A stretch of DNA of 64,000 nucleotides from Actinomycetota bacterium. Its GTDB lineage: Bacteria; Actinomycetota; Acidimicrobiia; Acidimicrobiales; Palsa-688. Shown one piece after another: positions 45,961 to 59,342 of the stretch (its first letter is position 1; every line of letters starts with the position of its first letter). Below the pieces are notes generated by a model. That model ran no database searches and was not told the DNA's origin. It was given only the letters and a program-made list of their open reading frames with translations. The position numbers were made by a program, and so were the translations under genes. The DNA is taken from NCBI GenBank assembly GCA_021323695.1, contig JAJPKN010000020.1:1-64000 (forward strand), written 5' to 3'.

Positions 45961-46770
45961 ATGGCAGAGTTCACCGCCAAGGACGTGCAGGCGCTCCGCT
46001 TGGCCACCGGTGCAGGGATGATGGACGCCAAGCGAGCCCTGACCGAGGCCAACGGGGACCGGGACGCGGCCGTGAAGTGGCTGCGCGAGCGGGGCCTGGG
46101 CAAGGCCGCCGAACGAGCCGGCCGCGACAGCACCGAAGGTGCGGTGGCGGTCTGCTACGACGGCAACGTTGGCGCCGTCTCGTTGGTGGAGCTGCGTTCG
46201 GAGACGGACTTCGCCGCCAAGAGCCCCGAGTTCGTGGGGCTGGTGGAGGAGCTGGCTGCGCTGGTGGCCGCCGAAGGCGAGGCCGCGGTGGACCAGCGCA
46301 AGGGCGCCATAGAAGATCTCAACATTGCCACCCGGGAGAACGTGCAGCTCGGCCGGGTCGTCCGTTTCCAGGCGGCACCGGGCCACGTCCTGGGCAGCTA
46401 CTTGCACGTGCAGAACGACCGCGGCGTGAACGGCGTGGTCGTCGAGCTGGCCAACGGCTCCCCGGAGCTGGCCCATGACGTCGCCGTCCACATCGCCTTC
46501 GGCCGTCCCGGTTACCTGCGGCGCGAGGAAGTCCCGGCCGGGGAGGTGGAAGCCGAGCGGGCCACCCTCGAGGCCGAGGCGCGCCGGGAGGGCAAGGCTG
46601 AGCCAGCCGTGGCCAAGATCGTCGAGGGCAGGCTCAACGCCTGGTACAGGCGCATCCCGGGCGGTGTCCTGCTGGACCAGCCCTTCGCCAAGGACGACCG
46701 GCGCAGCGTGTCCGAGGTGCTGGGCGGGGCCGAGGTGGTGCGCTTCGCCCAAGTCGTGATCGGCGGCTGA
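45961..46770 (+). CDS. tsf: Elongation factor Ts
   Basis: The 269-residue nucleotide exchange factor for EF-Tu begins MAEFTAKDVQALRLATGAGMMDAKRALTEANGDRDAAVKWLRERGLGKAA, the UBA-like domain. The TDFAAKSPEF core follows, with AHDVAVHIAFGRPGYLRREEVP, and the end is DQPFAKDDRRSVSEVLGG. AGAGGAAGGGA lies upstream of the ATG. Confidence 0.97.
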   Translation: MAEFTAKDVQALRLATGAGMMDAKRALTEANGDRDAAVKWLRERGLGKAAERAGRDSTEGAVAVCYDGNVGAVSLVELRSETDFAAKSPEFVGLVEELAALVAAEGEAAVDQRKGAIEDLNIATRENVQLGRVVRFQAAPGHVLGSYLHVQNDRGVNGVVVELANGSPELAHDVAVHIAFGRPGYLRREEVPAGEVEAERATLEAEARREGKAEPAVAKIVEGRLNAWYRRIPGGVLLDQPFAKDDRRSVSEVLGGAEVVRFAQVVIGG

Positions 46771-46776
46771 GCCCAG

Positions 46777-47508
46777 GTGGGCCGCCCGGGCGCTCCCTGG
46801 CGCCGCGTGGTGCTCAAGATCTCGGGCGAGGCGCTGGCGAGCGACGTCGCCGACGAGACCATAGACGGGCGGGTCGTGGAGCGCCTGGCCCGCGAGATAG
46901 CCGAGGCCCACCGCAGCCTGGGTACTGAAATAGCGGTCGTCATGGGCGGCGGCAACATATGGCGCGGCGCGGTCGGCTCGGCCAGCGGCATGGACCGGGC
47001 CACCGCGGACTACATGGGCATGCTGGCCACGGTCATCAACGCCCTGGCCCTGCGGGACGCCTTGGAGCGAGAGGGCCAGCCCACCCGGGTGCAGACGGCC
47101 ATCGGCATGTCCGAGCTGGCGGAGCCCTATATCCGCCTCAGGGCCATCCGGCACCTGGAAAAGGGCCGGGTCGTGATCTTTGCCGCGGGGACGGGCAACC
47201 CGTTTTTCACCACGGACACCGCGGGGGCGCTCAGGGCCGTCGAGATCGGCGCCGAGGTGCTGTTGAAAGGCACCCACGGAGGCGCCGGCGCGATCTACAC
47301 GGCTGACCCTCGCCGGGACCCCTCGGCCGCGCCCATGGAAGAGGTCACCTTCGACCAGGTCCTGGACATGGACCTGCGGGCCATGGACCTGACTGCCATC
47401 ACGCTTTGCCGGGAGAACTCACTGCCGGTGCTGTACTTCAGCATCATGGAAGAGGGCAACCTGCGCCGCGCCCTGCTGGGTGAGCGGATAGGTACGCTGG
47501 TCCACTGA
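46777..47508 (+). CDS. pyrH: Uridylate kinase
   Basis: The 243-residue UMP kinase of the amino-acid-kinase family has VVLKISGEAL, IAVVMGGGNIWRG, ATADYMGMLATVINALALRDALE, IFAAGTGNPFFTTDTAGALRAVEIGAEVLLKGT and GAIYTADPRRDP. It makes UDP for RNA and cell-wall precursors. The GTG start is 6 nt after tsf, and the stop shares TGATG with frr. Confidence 0.97.
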   Translation: MGRPGAPWRRVVLKISGEALASDVADETIDGRVVERLAREIAEAHRSLGTEIAVVMGGGNIWRGAVGSASGMDRATADYMGMLATVINALALRDALEREGQPTRVQTAIGMSELAEPYIRLRAIRHLEKGRVVIFAAGTGNPFFTTDTAGALRAVEIGAEVLLKGTHGGAGAIYTADPRRDPSAAPMEEVTFDQVLDMDLRAMDLTAITLCRENSLPVLYFSIMEEGNLRRALLGERIGTLVH

Positions 47509-48077
47509 TGGCCGACCCCCTCATTGAAGCTGCCCTGGAGGACTGCCGCCAACGGATGGCCCAGGCCGTCGAGCACACCAAGGGTGAGTTCGCCGGCATC
47601 AGGACCGGGCGAGCGGCACCCGCCCTGGTGGAAAAGCTCAAGGTCGACTACTACGGCGCCGAGGTGCCGCTGCAGCAACTGGCTGGCCTGCACGTCCCCG
47701 AGGCCAGGGTGCTGGTCATAACGCCCTACGACAAGTCCTCCCTCAAAGCCATAGAGAAGGCTGTCCAGTCCTCCGACCTGGGCGTCAACCCGAGCAACGA
47801 CGGCTCGGTGGTCCGCTTGGTGTTCCCGCCGCTCACCGAAGAGAGGCGCAGGGAGCTGGTCAAGGTGGCCCACCACAAGGCCGAGGAGGGCCGGGTGGCA
47901 GTGCGCAACGTCCGGCGAGCCACCCGCAAGGACCTCGAGGCTTTGGAAAAAGACGGCGAGCTTTCCTCCGACGAGCTGGAGCGGGTGGAAAAGGACCTGG
48001 ACAAGCTGACTCACGAGCACACCGCCGAGATCGACCGGATGCTGGCGCACAAGGAACAAGAGCTCCTCGGGGGCTGA
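47508..48077 (+). CDS. frr: Ribosome recycling factor
   Basis: The 189-residue factor splits post-termination ribosomes with EF-G. It shows FAGIRTGRAAPALVEKLKVDYYGAEVPLQQLAGLHVPEARVLVITPYDKSSLKAIEKAV, the VFPPLTEERRRELVKVAHHKAEEGRVAVRNVRR helices and an EIDRMLAHKEQELL end. It overlaps pyrH and cdsA by one base each (TGATG). Confidence 0.97.
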   Translation: MADPLIEAALEDCRQRMAQAVEHTKGEFAGIRTGRAAPALVEKLKVDYYGAEVPLQQLAGLHVPEARVLVITPYDKSSLKAIEKAVQSSDLGVNPSNDGSVVRLVFPPLTEERRRELVKVAHHKAEEGRVAVRNVRRATRKDLEALEKDGELSSDELERVEKDLDKLTHEHTAEIDRMLAHKEQELLGG

Positions 48078-49750
48078 TGGCCCCGATGGCCAACGAGCTG
48101 CTTGGCCCCCGATATGACGGGTGGGGCCCGGACGGTGGCCCCCCGGAGGGCTATGACCCCGGGGCCGCAACCGAGCCGTTCCCCCTGGGGGGAGCCCAGC
48201 AGGGAGGAGCCAAGCCCAAGCGCAATGAAGCCGAGCCCAGTGGAGCTAGCCTGGAGGCTGTCGGAGGGGCGCTCGGGGCCGGCACACCGGCCGCCATCAC
48301 CAAACCGACCAGGGCCATAGGCTACCCTCGGGAGGTACCCGAGAAGCTGGCGGCAGGGGAGTTGAGCGTACCAGTGAGCACAGGAGAGGGCAACGAGCTT
48401 CCCCACTGGACAGACCCGCCCACCGGGGAAGTGCCGCGAGCCCTGGCCGGGGGTGGCGCGCCGGGGGCGACCGAAGACGACATGGCAGCCTGGCGCCTGC
48501 TCGGTTCACGGGGGCTGCGCTGGCGCGACGACGTGAACGACTGGGCGGACGAGCCCAGCGTGGCCGACCTGATGGGGGACGACGCCGAGTACACATCCGG
48601 TGCCGAGGGGGAGGGCCAGTACTCCTTCGACGAGGAGTTCGAACGGTTGGAACGCCAACGCCAGGGTCCTGCGGCCGCCTTCGGCGGGGCACAAGGCTCT
48701 GACGACGTGACGGTGTCGTTGCCCGGGCCCCCCTTGCCGTCCCCGGGGCCAGTGGCCAGCTCGGGCGAGGGGGCCTCGGAGCGCACCGCCGGCTCCGCCA
48801 CTGGCGTACCGCCCGTCCGGCCTCGGGCCCGGCCACTTCGCCCGACGGGGCTAGCGGCCGACGACGAGGCGGCTGGTGCCGGCCAGGCCGCCGGGCCCAC
48901 GCCCGCCCGTCATGCCCGGGCGCGGGGAACGGGAGCCGGGGAAGAAGGCCGCCGGGCCGGGACGGCGGTCCTGGCCGGGACGGCGATGGTGGTGGTGCTG
49001 GCGGCCTGTTACGCCCTGGGCCCAGTTGCGTTGCTGGTGCTGGCCGCCCTCGTGGTCTTCGGCTGCGTCCTCGAGGTCCTGGCCATGTTCCAAAAGGCCG
49101 GGTTCCGCCCGGCCACCTTGGTGGCCGCCGTGGGGTCGGCAGGGGCGGTGCTGGCCACCTACTGGAGGGGCGAGCCTGCCCTGCCGGTGGTCTTCGCCTT
49201 GGTGGTAGGGGCCAGCCTGGTGTGGTACCTGGCCCGGGTGACCGAGGCCCGCCCGGTGGTGAACGTCGCTGTCACGCTGCTGGCCTTTGCCTGGGTGGGC
49301 GTGCTCGGCTCCTATGCCGGCCTGCTGCTCCAGGCCCACGACGGCAAGCACCTGTTCCTGGCCGCAGTAGCCCCGGCCGTGGCGGCCGACGTGGTGGCCT
49401 GGTTCGTGGGCAGCCGCGTCGGCCAGCACCAGCTGGCCCCCCGCACCAGCCCGTCCAAGACCTGGGAGGGCCTGGCGGCAGGGGCTTTCGCGGCACTGGT
49501 GGCGGGCGTGGTCATCGGCAAGAACCTCGCTCCTTGGGGGGGCTTGAAGCACGGCCTGGAGCTCGGTGTGGTCATTGCCATCGTTGGCCCGGTGGGCGAC
49601 CTGGCCCAGTCCATGGTCAAACGGGACCTCCACCTCAAGGACTCCGGTCGCCTGCTGCCTGGCCACGGAGGGCTCTTCGACCGCTTCGACTCGTTGTTGT
49701 TCGCCCTGCCCGCCACCTACTACCTGGCCGTCGTGCTCCACCTCGTGTAG
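48077..49750 (+). CDS. cdsA: Phosphatidate cytidylyltransferase with long N-terminal extension
   Basis: The C-terminal 260 residues form an integral membrane CdsA domain of about eight helices ending in the signature SMVKRDLHLKDSGRLLPGHGGLFDRFDSLLFALP. It makes CDP-diacylglycerol for phospholipid synthesis. The first 290 or so residues are hydrophilic, Pro/Gly/Ala-rich and probably disordered, with an acidic stretch (WRDDVNDWADEPSVADLMGDDAEYTSGAEGEGQYSFDEEFERLERQ). Whether the whole extension is translated depends on the start; ATG 48077 overlaps the frr stop and has no rival nearer the membrane part that is obviously better. Confidence 0.92.
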   Translation: MAPMANELLGPRYDGWGPDGGPPEGYDPGAATEPFPLGGAQQGGAKPKRNEAEPSGASLEAVGGALGAGTPAAITKPTRAIGYPREVPEKLAAGELSVPVSTGEGNELPHWTDPPTGEVPRALAGGGAPGATEDDMAAWRLLGSRGLRWRDDVNDWADEPSVADLMGDDAEYTSGAEGEGQYSFDEEFERLERQRQGPAAAFGGAQGSDDVTVSLPGPPLPSPGPVASSGEGASERTAGSATGVPPVRPRARPLRPTGLAADDEAAGAGQAAGPTPARHARARGTGAGEEGRRAGTAVLAGTAMVVVLAACYALGPVALLVLAALVVFGCVLEVLAMFQKAGFRPATLVAAVGSAGAVLATYWRGEPALPVVFALVVGASLVWYLARVTEARPVVNVAVTLLAFAWVGVLGSYAGLLLQAHDGKHLFLAAVAPAVAADVVAWFVGSRVGQHQLAPRTSPSKTWEGLAAGAFAALVAGVVIGKNLAPWGGLKHGLELGVVIAIVGPVGDLAQSMVKRDLHLKDSGRLLPGHGGLFDRFDSLLFALPATYYLAVVLHLV

Positions 49751-49759
49751 TGCCCGCCT

Positions 49760-50947
49760 GTGGCTGAAGAAAGGACGGTCGCCCTAGCCGGCAGCACCGG
49801 TTCGATCGGGGCCCAGGCCATCGACGTCATCCGGGCTGCCCCTGGGCGCTTCCGGGTGGTCGCCCTGGGAGCGGGCTCCAATATCGAGCTGCTCGCCCGC
49901 CAGGCGAACGAGCTGCGCCCGCAGCGGGTGGCGCTCGCCGACCCGGCACGGGCAGCCGAGCTGGCCCAGATGCTGCCCCCGGGCACCGAGCTGCTGGCCG
50001 GCGAGGGTGCCCTGGCTGCCATAGCCAAGGACGCCGACATCGTGCTGAACGGCGTGGTGGGCTTCGCCGGCCTCCCCGTCACCCTCGCCGCCCTGCAGGC
50101 GGGCCGGCGCCTGGCCCTGGCCAACAAGGAGTCCCTCGTGGCGGCGGGGCCGGTGGTCCAGCGTGCCCTCTCCACCCCCGGGGCCGAGCTGGTACCGGTC
50201 GACTCGGAGCACTGCGCCGTCCACCAGTGCCTGCGGGCTGCCGGGGTGGGGGAAAATGGCGGCCCGGCGCTGCGCCGCATCCTGCTCACCGCCTCGGGCG
50301 GCCCGTTCCGGGGCAAGTCCGCCCAGGAGCTGGCGGAGGTGACCGTGGACGACGCCCTGGCCCATCCCACCTGGAAGATGGGCCCCAAGATCACCGTCGA
50401 CTCGTCCACCCTCATGAACAAAGGCCTGGAGGTCATCGAAGCCCACCTACTGTTCTCGGCCGGCTACGACCAGATCGAGGTGGTCGTCCACCCTCAGTCC
50501 GTGGTCCACTCGATGGTGGAGACCACCGACGGTGCCACGCTGGCCCAGCTGTCCTGGCCCGACATGCGCCTGCCCATTGGTTACGCCCTTTCCTACCCTG
50601 AACGTATGGCGTCGGCCTTTGGTGCCATCGACTGGGCCCGGCTGCGGAGGCTCGACTTCGAGCCGCCCGACCTCGCTGCGTTCCCCTGCCTGGCCCTGGC
50701 CTACGAAGCGGGCCGCCGGGGAGGGACGGCCCCGGCCTGCCTCAACGGGGCCAACGAAGTGGCCGTCCAGGCTTTCCTCAGCCGGCGCCTGCGCTGGGTC
50801 GATATACCGGTGGTGATCGAGGACGTCCTGTCCAGCTACGAGCCCAGCGAGCCCCGGGACCTCGACGACGTCCTGGCTGCCGACGCCGAGGCGAGGGAGC
50901 TGGCCGCCCAGGCGGTGGGACGGCGCTCGGCCTGGGGGAGAGCATAA
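49760..50947 (+). CDS. dxr: 1-Deoxy-D-xylulose 5-phosphate reductoisomerase
   Basis: The 395-residue enzyme makes MEP in the non-mevalonate isoprenoid pathway. VALAGSTGSIGAQAIDVIRAAPGRFRVVALGAGSN binds NADPH, NKESLVAAG and DSEHCAVHQCL hold catalytic residues, and ILLTASGGPFRGKS with KMGPKITVDSSTLMNKGLEVIEAHLLF completes the active site. It precedes rseP and ispG, so two MEP pathway genes share this operon. Confidence 0.96.
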   Translation: MAEERTVALAGSTGSIGAQAIDVIRAAPGRFRVVALGAGSNIELLARQANELRPQRVALADPARAAELAQMLPPGTELLAGEGALAAIAKDADIVLNGVVGFAGLPVTLAALQAGRRLALANKESLVAAGPVVQRALSTPGAELVPVDSEHCAVHQCLRAAGVGENGGPALRRILLTASGGPFRGKSAQELAEVTVDDALAHPTWKMGPKITVDSSTLMNKGLEVIEAHLLFSAGYDQIEVVVHPQSVVHSMVETTDGATLAQLSWPDMRLPIGYALSYPERMASAFGAIDWARLRRLDFEPPDLAAFPCLALAYEAGRRGGTAPACLNGANEVAVQAFLSRRLRWVDIPVVIEDVLSSYEPSEPRDLDDVLAADAEARELAAQAVGRRSAWGRA

Positions 50948-50949
50948 CT

Positions 50950-52293
50950 GTGGCCGCGCCCGGGCCCAGTCCCCAAGCGGCTTGGCCCGCTGAGGTGCCG
51001 GTGGGGCAGCGGCGCACGGAGCCGGGCGAGGCGGGGCCAAGGGGCATGGAGCCGCGCGAGCAGCGGGGGGCGCTCCTGCGCTTGGCGCTGGTGGTCGTGT
51101 GCGGGCTGGTGGTGGCCAAGCTGGCTGGGGCGCTCGACACGGTGCTGATCGTCATGGCCCTGCTCCTCATGATCGTGCTGCACGAGCTCGGCCACTTCCT
51201 CACCGCCAAGTGGGCGGGCATGAAGGTCACCGAGTTTTTCGTTGGTTTCGGCCCCCGGTTGTGGTCCGTGCGCAAGGGGGAGACGACCTACGGGGTAAAG
51301 GCCCTGCCCCTGGGCGGCTATTGCCGCATCTTGGGCATGACCAACCTGGAAGTGGTGAGCCCGCAGGACGAAGCCCGGGCCTACCGCAGCCGTCCCACCT
51401 GGAGGCGGCTGTCGGTGGCGTTCGCCGGTTCGTTCATGCACTTCCTCATGGCCTTCGTCTTGCTGGTCGTGCTGTTTGCCGGCCCGGGCGACATCGGCAA
51501 CCTGGTCGGCAACCCGCCGGCAGACAACCCGATAGCGGCTGTGGACGGTTTTGCCACCGGCAGGAGCCCGGCTCAAGAGGCGGGCTTGCGCCCCGGTGAC
51601 CGCATCGTGGCGGTGAACGGGCACCGTTTCGCTGGCTGGTCGCAGTTGACCGCGTACCTGCGGGCACGGCCGGGCCAGCTGGTGGTGCTCAGCGTCGAGC
51701 GCGCTGGCCACCGGTTCACCACCAGGCCCGTCCGCCTGGCTGACGGCTCCAAGGTGGTGGTGGAGGGGGACAAGGCCCCCCTGTACTCGAGGCCGACCGG
51801 GCTGCTCGGTGTCGAGGCCGGGCCGGTGCGCTTCGGCCTGCTGGGCGCGCTGGAGCACGCAGGCAGCTCTTTTGGTTCCATCGCCACGGTGTCGGTCAGC
51901 CGGCTGGTGGCCACCATCGGTTCGCCGGGCAACTACGTCAACATGCTGCAGAGCCAAAAGGCGGCCGACAACCCCCACGCCACCCGGTTCGTGTCCCCGG
52001 TCGGCGTCGTCGTCCTGGCCCACGAGGCGGCCCAGATAGGCTGGTCCGAGGTCTTGTACCTCCTGGTCCTCATCAACATCTTCGTCGGGTTCTTCAACCT
52101 GGTCCCGCTGTTGCCCCTGGACGGGGGCCACGTGGCGATCGCTCTCTACGAAAAGGCCCGGAGCCTGAGGGCCAGGCGCCCTTACCACGCCGATGTCAAC
52201 AAGTTGGCCCCTGTGCTCTACGCGGTGCTGGCGGTGCTGGCCTTTTACGCCATCTCGTCGCTGTTCTTGGACCTGCGCGACGTCGTGCGCTGA
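50950..52293 (+). CDS. rseP: RIP metalloprotease RseP (site-2 protease)
   Basis: The 447-residue M50 membrane protease has HELGH in LHELGHFLTAKWAGMKVTEFFVGFGP. Membrane helices flank one PDZ domain (AQEAGLRPGDRIVAVNGHRFAGWSQLTAYLRARPGQLV), and FFNLVPLLPLDGGHVAIALYEKARS holds the third zinc ligand. Such proteases cut anti-sigma factors or signal peptides within the membrane. GTG 50950 lies 2 nt after dxr; ATG 51046, nearer the first helix, is a good alternative. Confidence 0.94.
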   Translation: MAAPGPSPQAAWPAEVPVGQRRTEPGEAGPRGMEPREQRGALLRLALVVVCGLVVAKLAGALDTVLIVMALLLMIVLHELGHFLTAKWAGMKVTEFFVGFGPRLWSVRKGETTYGVKALPLGGYCRILGMTNLEVVSPQDEARAYRSRPTWRRLSVAFAGSFMHFLMAFVLLVVLFAGPGDIGNLVGNPPADNPIAAVDGFATGRSPAQEAGLRPGDRIVAVNGHRFAGWSQLTAYLRARPGQLVVLSVERAGHRFTTRPVRLADGSKVVVEGDKAPLYSRPTGLLGVEAGPVRFGLLGALEHAGSSFGSIATVSVSRLVATIGSPGNYVNMLQSQKAADNPHATRFVSPVGVVVLAHEAAQIGWSEVLYLLVLINIFVGFFNLVPLLPLDGGHVAIALYEKARSLRARRPYHADVNKLAPVLYAVLAVLAFYAISSLFLDLRDVVR

Positions 52294-52335
52294 GGCGCCG
52301 GGGGTACCAGCCGGGCAAGTTGGGCCGGCAAGCAG

Positions 52336-52350
52336 TAGGGTGATAGGACC
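52336..52350 (+). promoter_or_regulatory. Leaderless-type promoter of ispG
   Basis: TAGGGT (52336-52341) lies 9 nt before GTG 52351 in the 57-bp rseP-ispG gap. Confidence 0.6.
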
Positions 52351-53580
<1,230 letters not shown>

Positions 53581-53664
53581 CAGGTCGTGCCTGCAGCTCC
53601 TGGCCGGCTGGCTGCCCCGCAGCCGCGGCTGAACAAGGCCAAGAGCACAGGGGCTGACCGAAGC

Positions 53665-53741
53665 TATAATACTACTCGTCACGTAGGGTGACATGTTGGG
53701 CGTGGGCTTACCTGCCTGGCAGGGTGCCCACGCTTTTGTTT
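53665..53741 (+). promoter_or_regulatory. Promoter followed by hairpins and T-run ahead of rimP (candidate attenuator)
   Basis: TATAAT (53665-53670) is the best -10 box in the window. Downstream are a hairpin GTCAC (53678-53682) / GTGAC (53688-53692), then a strong stem GCGTGGGC (53700-53707) / GCCCACGC (53726-53733). The strong stem has a nested CCTGCC/GGCAGG, and TTTTGTTT (53734-53741) follows. This is a textbook intrinsic terminator placed about 60 nt after the expected start of transcription and 59 nt before rimP. It could be an attenuator for rimP-nusA-infB, the end of a short RNA, or the ispG terminator. Confidence 0.7.
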
Positions 53742-53799
53742 GCAGAGCTGGACGAGCCGGCAGGCCAACCAAGGGCCGGCAGGGTGACGAGGAGGTGAG

Positions 53800-54384
53800 A
53801 TGGCCACAGCAGAGGAGCTGGCAGCGACGCTCCGGCCGACGGTAGCCGCGGCCGGGCTCGAGCTCTGGGACGTGGAGCGGGCCAGCAACCTGGTCAAGGT
53901 CACGGTCGACCGTCCCGGCGGCGTGGACCTGGACGCCATCTCCGCCCTGAGCCGGGCTTTGGCCAGCGTCCTCGACCGGCGGGACGACCTCGTCCCCCGG
54001 GGTCATTACGTGCTGGAGGTCTCCAGCCCCGGGGTCGAGCGCCGCCTGCGCCGGCCCGAGCACTTCGCCCGCTGCATCGGGGCACGGGTGGCGGTCAGGA
54101 CGACCGAGCCGGTGGGAGGCCGCCGGCGCCTCGAAGGCACCCTGGTGGCCTGCGACGACGAGGCCATATCGCTCCAGCTGGCGCCCGAGCTGGGCGCCAG
54201 CCCGCGTGCCCCTGGCTCGCAGGGGGCGGCTGCCCCGACCGGGAGCGAGCCCGGCCCCGCCGCCAGTCGCGTACGCATCCCGTTGCGGGTGGTCGAGCGC
54301 GCCCGCACGGTTTTCGACTGGGGTGCCTCGCTCAAGCCCGGCTCAGGTGCAGGGCTTCGCCCGCTAGCCAGTGGGGCCGCCTGA
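53800..54384 (+). CDS. rimP: Ribosome maturation factor RimP
   Basis: The 194-residue 30S assembly factor carries AAAGLELWDVERASNLVKVTVDRPGGVDLDAISALSRALASVLD and YVLEVSSPGVERRLRRPEHFARCIGARVAVRT. A Pro/Ala/Gly-rich insert of about 30 residues near the C-terminus is not typical. GAGGAGG lies 5 nt before the ATG. It overlaps nusA by one base (TGATG). Confidence 0.95.
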   Translation: MATAEELAATLRPTVAAAGLELWDVERASNLVKVTVDRPGGVDLDAISALSRALASVLDRRDDLVPRGHYVLEVSSPGVERRLRRPEHFARCIGARVAVRTTEPVGGRRRLEGTLVACDDEAISLQLAPELGASPRAPGSQGAAAPTGSEPGPAASRVRIPLRVVERARTVFDWGASLKPGSGAGLRPLASGAA

Positions 54385-55745
54385 TGAGGGACAACTTCGC
54401 CTTCCAAGAGGCGCTGCAGCAAGTGGCAAGGGAAAAGGGGATCAGCGTCGACGTGCTCCTCGACGCCTTGGCCAACGCCTTGGTGGCTGCCTACAAGCGC
54501 ATGCCGGGGGCAGCCGAGGAGGCGGTCGTGGCCATAGACCTCGACCCCTTTGACATCCGCGTGTACGCCCAGGAGCTCGATGAAGAGGGCAACGTGGTGC
54601 GGGAGTGGGACGACACCCCCAAGGACTTCGGCCGTATCGCCGCCCAAACGGCCAAGCAGGTCATCCTCCAGCGGGTGCGGGAAGCTGAGCGGGACCGCAA
54701 GTACGAGGAGTACGCCGGCCGGGAGGGCGACATCGTCACCGGCATCATCCAGCAGAGCGACAACCGTTACACGCTGCTGGACCTGGGCAAGGTAGAGGCC
54801 CTCCTACCTCAGGCCGAGCAGGTGCCTTTCGAGCACTACGAGCACAATGCCAGGCTGAAGGCCTACATCGTCGAGGTCCGCAAGACGAGCAAAGGGCCCC
54901 AGATCGTGGTGTCCCGGACCCACCCTGGGCTGATCAAGCGGCTGTTCGAGCTGGAGGTCCCAGAGATCGCCAACGGCATCGTCGAGATCAAGGCCTGTGC
55001 CCGGGAGCCGGGCCACCGCACCAAGATCGCCGTGTGGTCCAATGACCCCAACGTGGACCCGGTCGGTGCCTGCGTCGGGGCCCGAGGTGCCCGGGTGAGG
55101 ATGGTGACCACCGAGCTGCGGGGCGAGAAGGTCGACATCGTCCCCTATTCCGAGGACCCCCGTGAGTTCGTGATGCGCGCCCTTCAGCCCGCCAAGGTGA
55201 AAGACGTCGTGCTGGACGAGGACTCCGGCACCGCCATGGTCGTGGTCAACGACTACCAGCTCTCCTTGGCCATCGGCAAGGAAGGCCAGAACGCCCGTTT
55301 GGCGGCCAGGCTGACGGGCTGGCGGATCGACATCAAAAGCGAGAGCCAGCTGGCTGAAGAACAGGCCTATGCCGCCCAGGAGTGGGCCGAGGGCGAGTGG
55401 GTCGAGGACGAAAACGGTGAGATGGTGTGGAAGCCGGCTGGAGGCGGCCAGGGCGTGTCGGTCGAGGAGTGGGAGGCCCAGAGCGCCGCGGGTGAGGCCA
55501 CCCAAGGCAGCGGATCATGGGCCGCCGGCAGCCAGCCCGGGGAGGCCGGCGGGGCTCCTGGGCAGGCTGAGGGCCAGGTCGAGCAGAAGGGCGCCGGGCC
55601 CTCTGCCAGCGCGGAGGTTGGCGGCGCAGAGGTGGCTCCGGCCGAGGGCACGCCGGGCCCGGCCCCGGGCCAGGCGGTGGACGGCGTCGGCCTGAGCCCC
55701 ACCGACGGTACTTTGGCGGGCGAGCCTACACGTGAGGTGGGCTAA
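54384..55745 (+). CDS. nusA: Transcription termination/antitermination factor NusA
   Basis: The 453-residue factor has the polymerase-binding N-terminal domain. An S1 domain follows ([34 protein letters not shown]), then two KH domains ([29 protein letters not shown] and [23 protein letters not shown]). The final 110 residues are acidic and Gly/Ala-rich, without the helical repeats of the enterobacterial protein. The TAA stop is followed immediately, in the same frame, by ylxR. Confidence 0.96.
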   Translation: MRDNFAFQEALQQVAREKGISVDVLLDALANALVAAYKRMPGAAEEAVVAIDLDPFDIRVYAQELDEEGNVVREWDDTPKDFGRIAAQTAKQVILQRVREAERDRKYEEYAGREGDIVTGIIQQSDNRYTLLDLGKVEALLPQAEQVPFEHYEHNARLKAYIVEVRKTSKGPQIVVSRTHPGLIKRLFELEVPEIANGIVEIKACAREPGHRTKIAVWSNDPNVDPVGACVGARGARVRMVTTELRGEKVDIVPYSEDPREFVMRALQPAKVKDVVLDEDSGTAMVVVNDYQLSLAIGKEGQNARLAARLTGWRIDIKSESQLAEEQAYAAQEWAEGEWVEDENGEMVWKPAGGGQGVSVEEWEAQSAAGEATQGSGSWAAGSQPGEAGGAPGQAEGQVEQKGAGPSASAEVGGAEVAPAEGTPGPAPGQAVDGVGLSPTDGTLAGEPTREVG

Positions 55746-56085
55746 ACGAGCGCGCCTACCCGGACCTGCATCGGGTGCCGGGCACGGGAGCCTGCCGATA
55801 GACTTGTCCGTGTAGCCCTGGAGGCCGACGGCCAGGTGGTCATCAGCCGGGGCGCGCCTGGCCGTGGTGCGTGGCTTTGCCAGTCCGCCACCCCTGGGCT
55901 CCCCAAGCCCGAGTGCTTGGCCGCGGCCCGGCACAGGGGTGCCTTCAGCAAAGCTCTGCGTGCTCCGGTGGCTGACAGTGAGCTGGAGGTGCTGCCCATG
56001 GCCAGCACCAAAGGTGCGAGGATTTGGGGCAGGGGATTTCTCCCGGGTGCCCAAAGGGGACCGAAGGAAGGGACCAGCAAGCAAC

Positions 56086-56093
<8 letters not shown>
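55746..56093 (+). CDS. ylxR: YlxR (DUF448) RNA-binding protein with apparent ACG start
   Basis: The frame right after the nusA TAA reads TSAPTRTCIGCRAREPADRLVRVALEADGQVVISRGAPGRGAWLC...PECLAAARHRGAFSKALR, which is a complete YlxR protein with its RTCIGCR and GRGAWLC motifs. No ATG, GTG or TTG occurs before GTG 55836, and starting there would delete half the fold. ACG 55746 is therefore the most likely start, probably reached by ribosomes that have just terminated nusA. Alternatives are an ATG-to-ACG change making a pseudogene, a base-call error, or stop read-through. The usual order nusA-ylxR-infB supports the identity. About 115 residues. Confidence 0.75.
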
Positions 56094-59337
<3,244 letters not shown>

Positions 59338-59342
59338 GCCCC

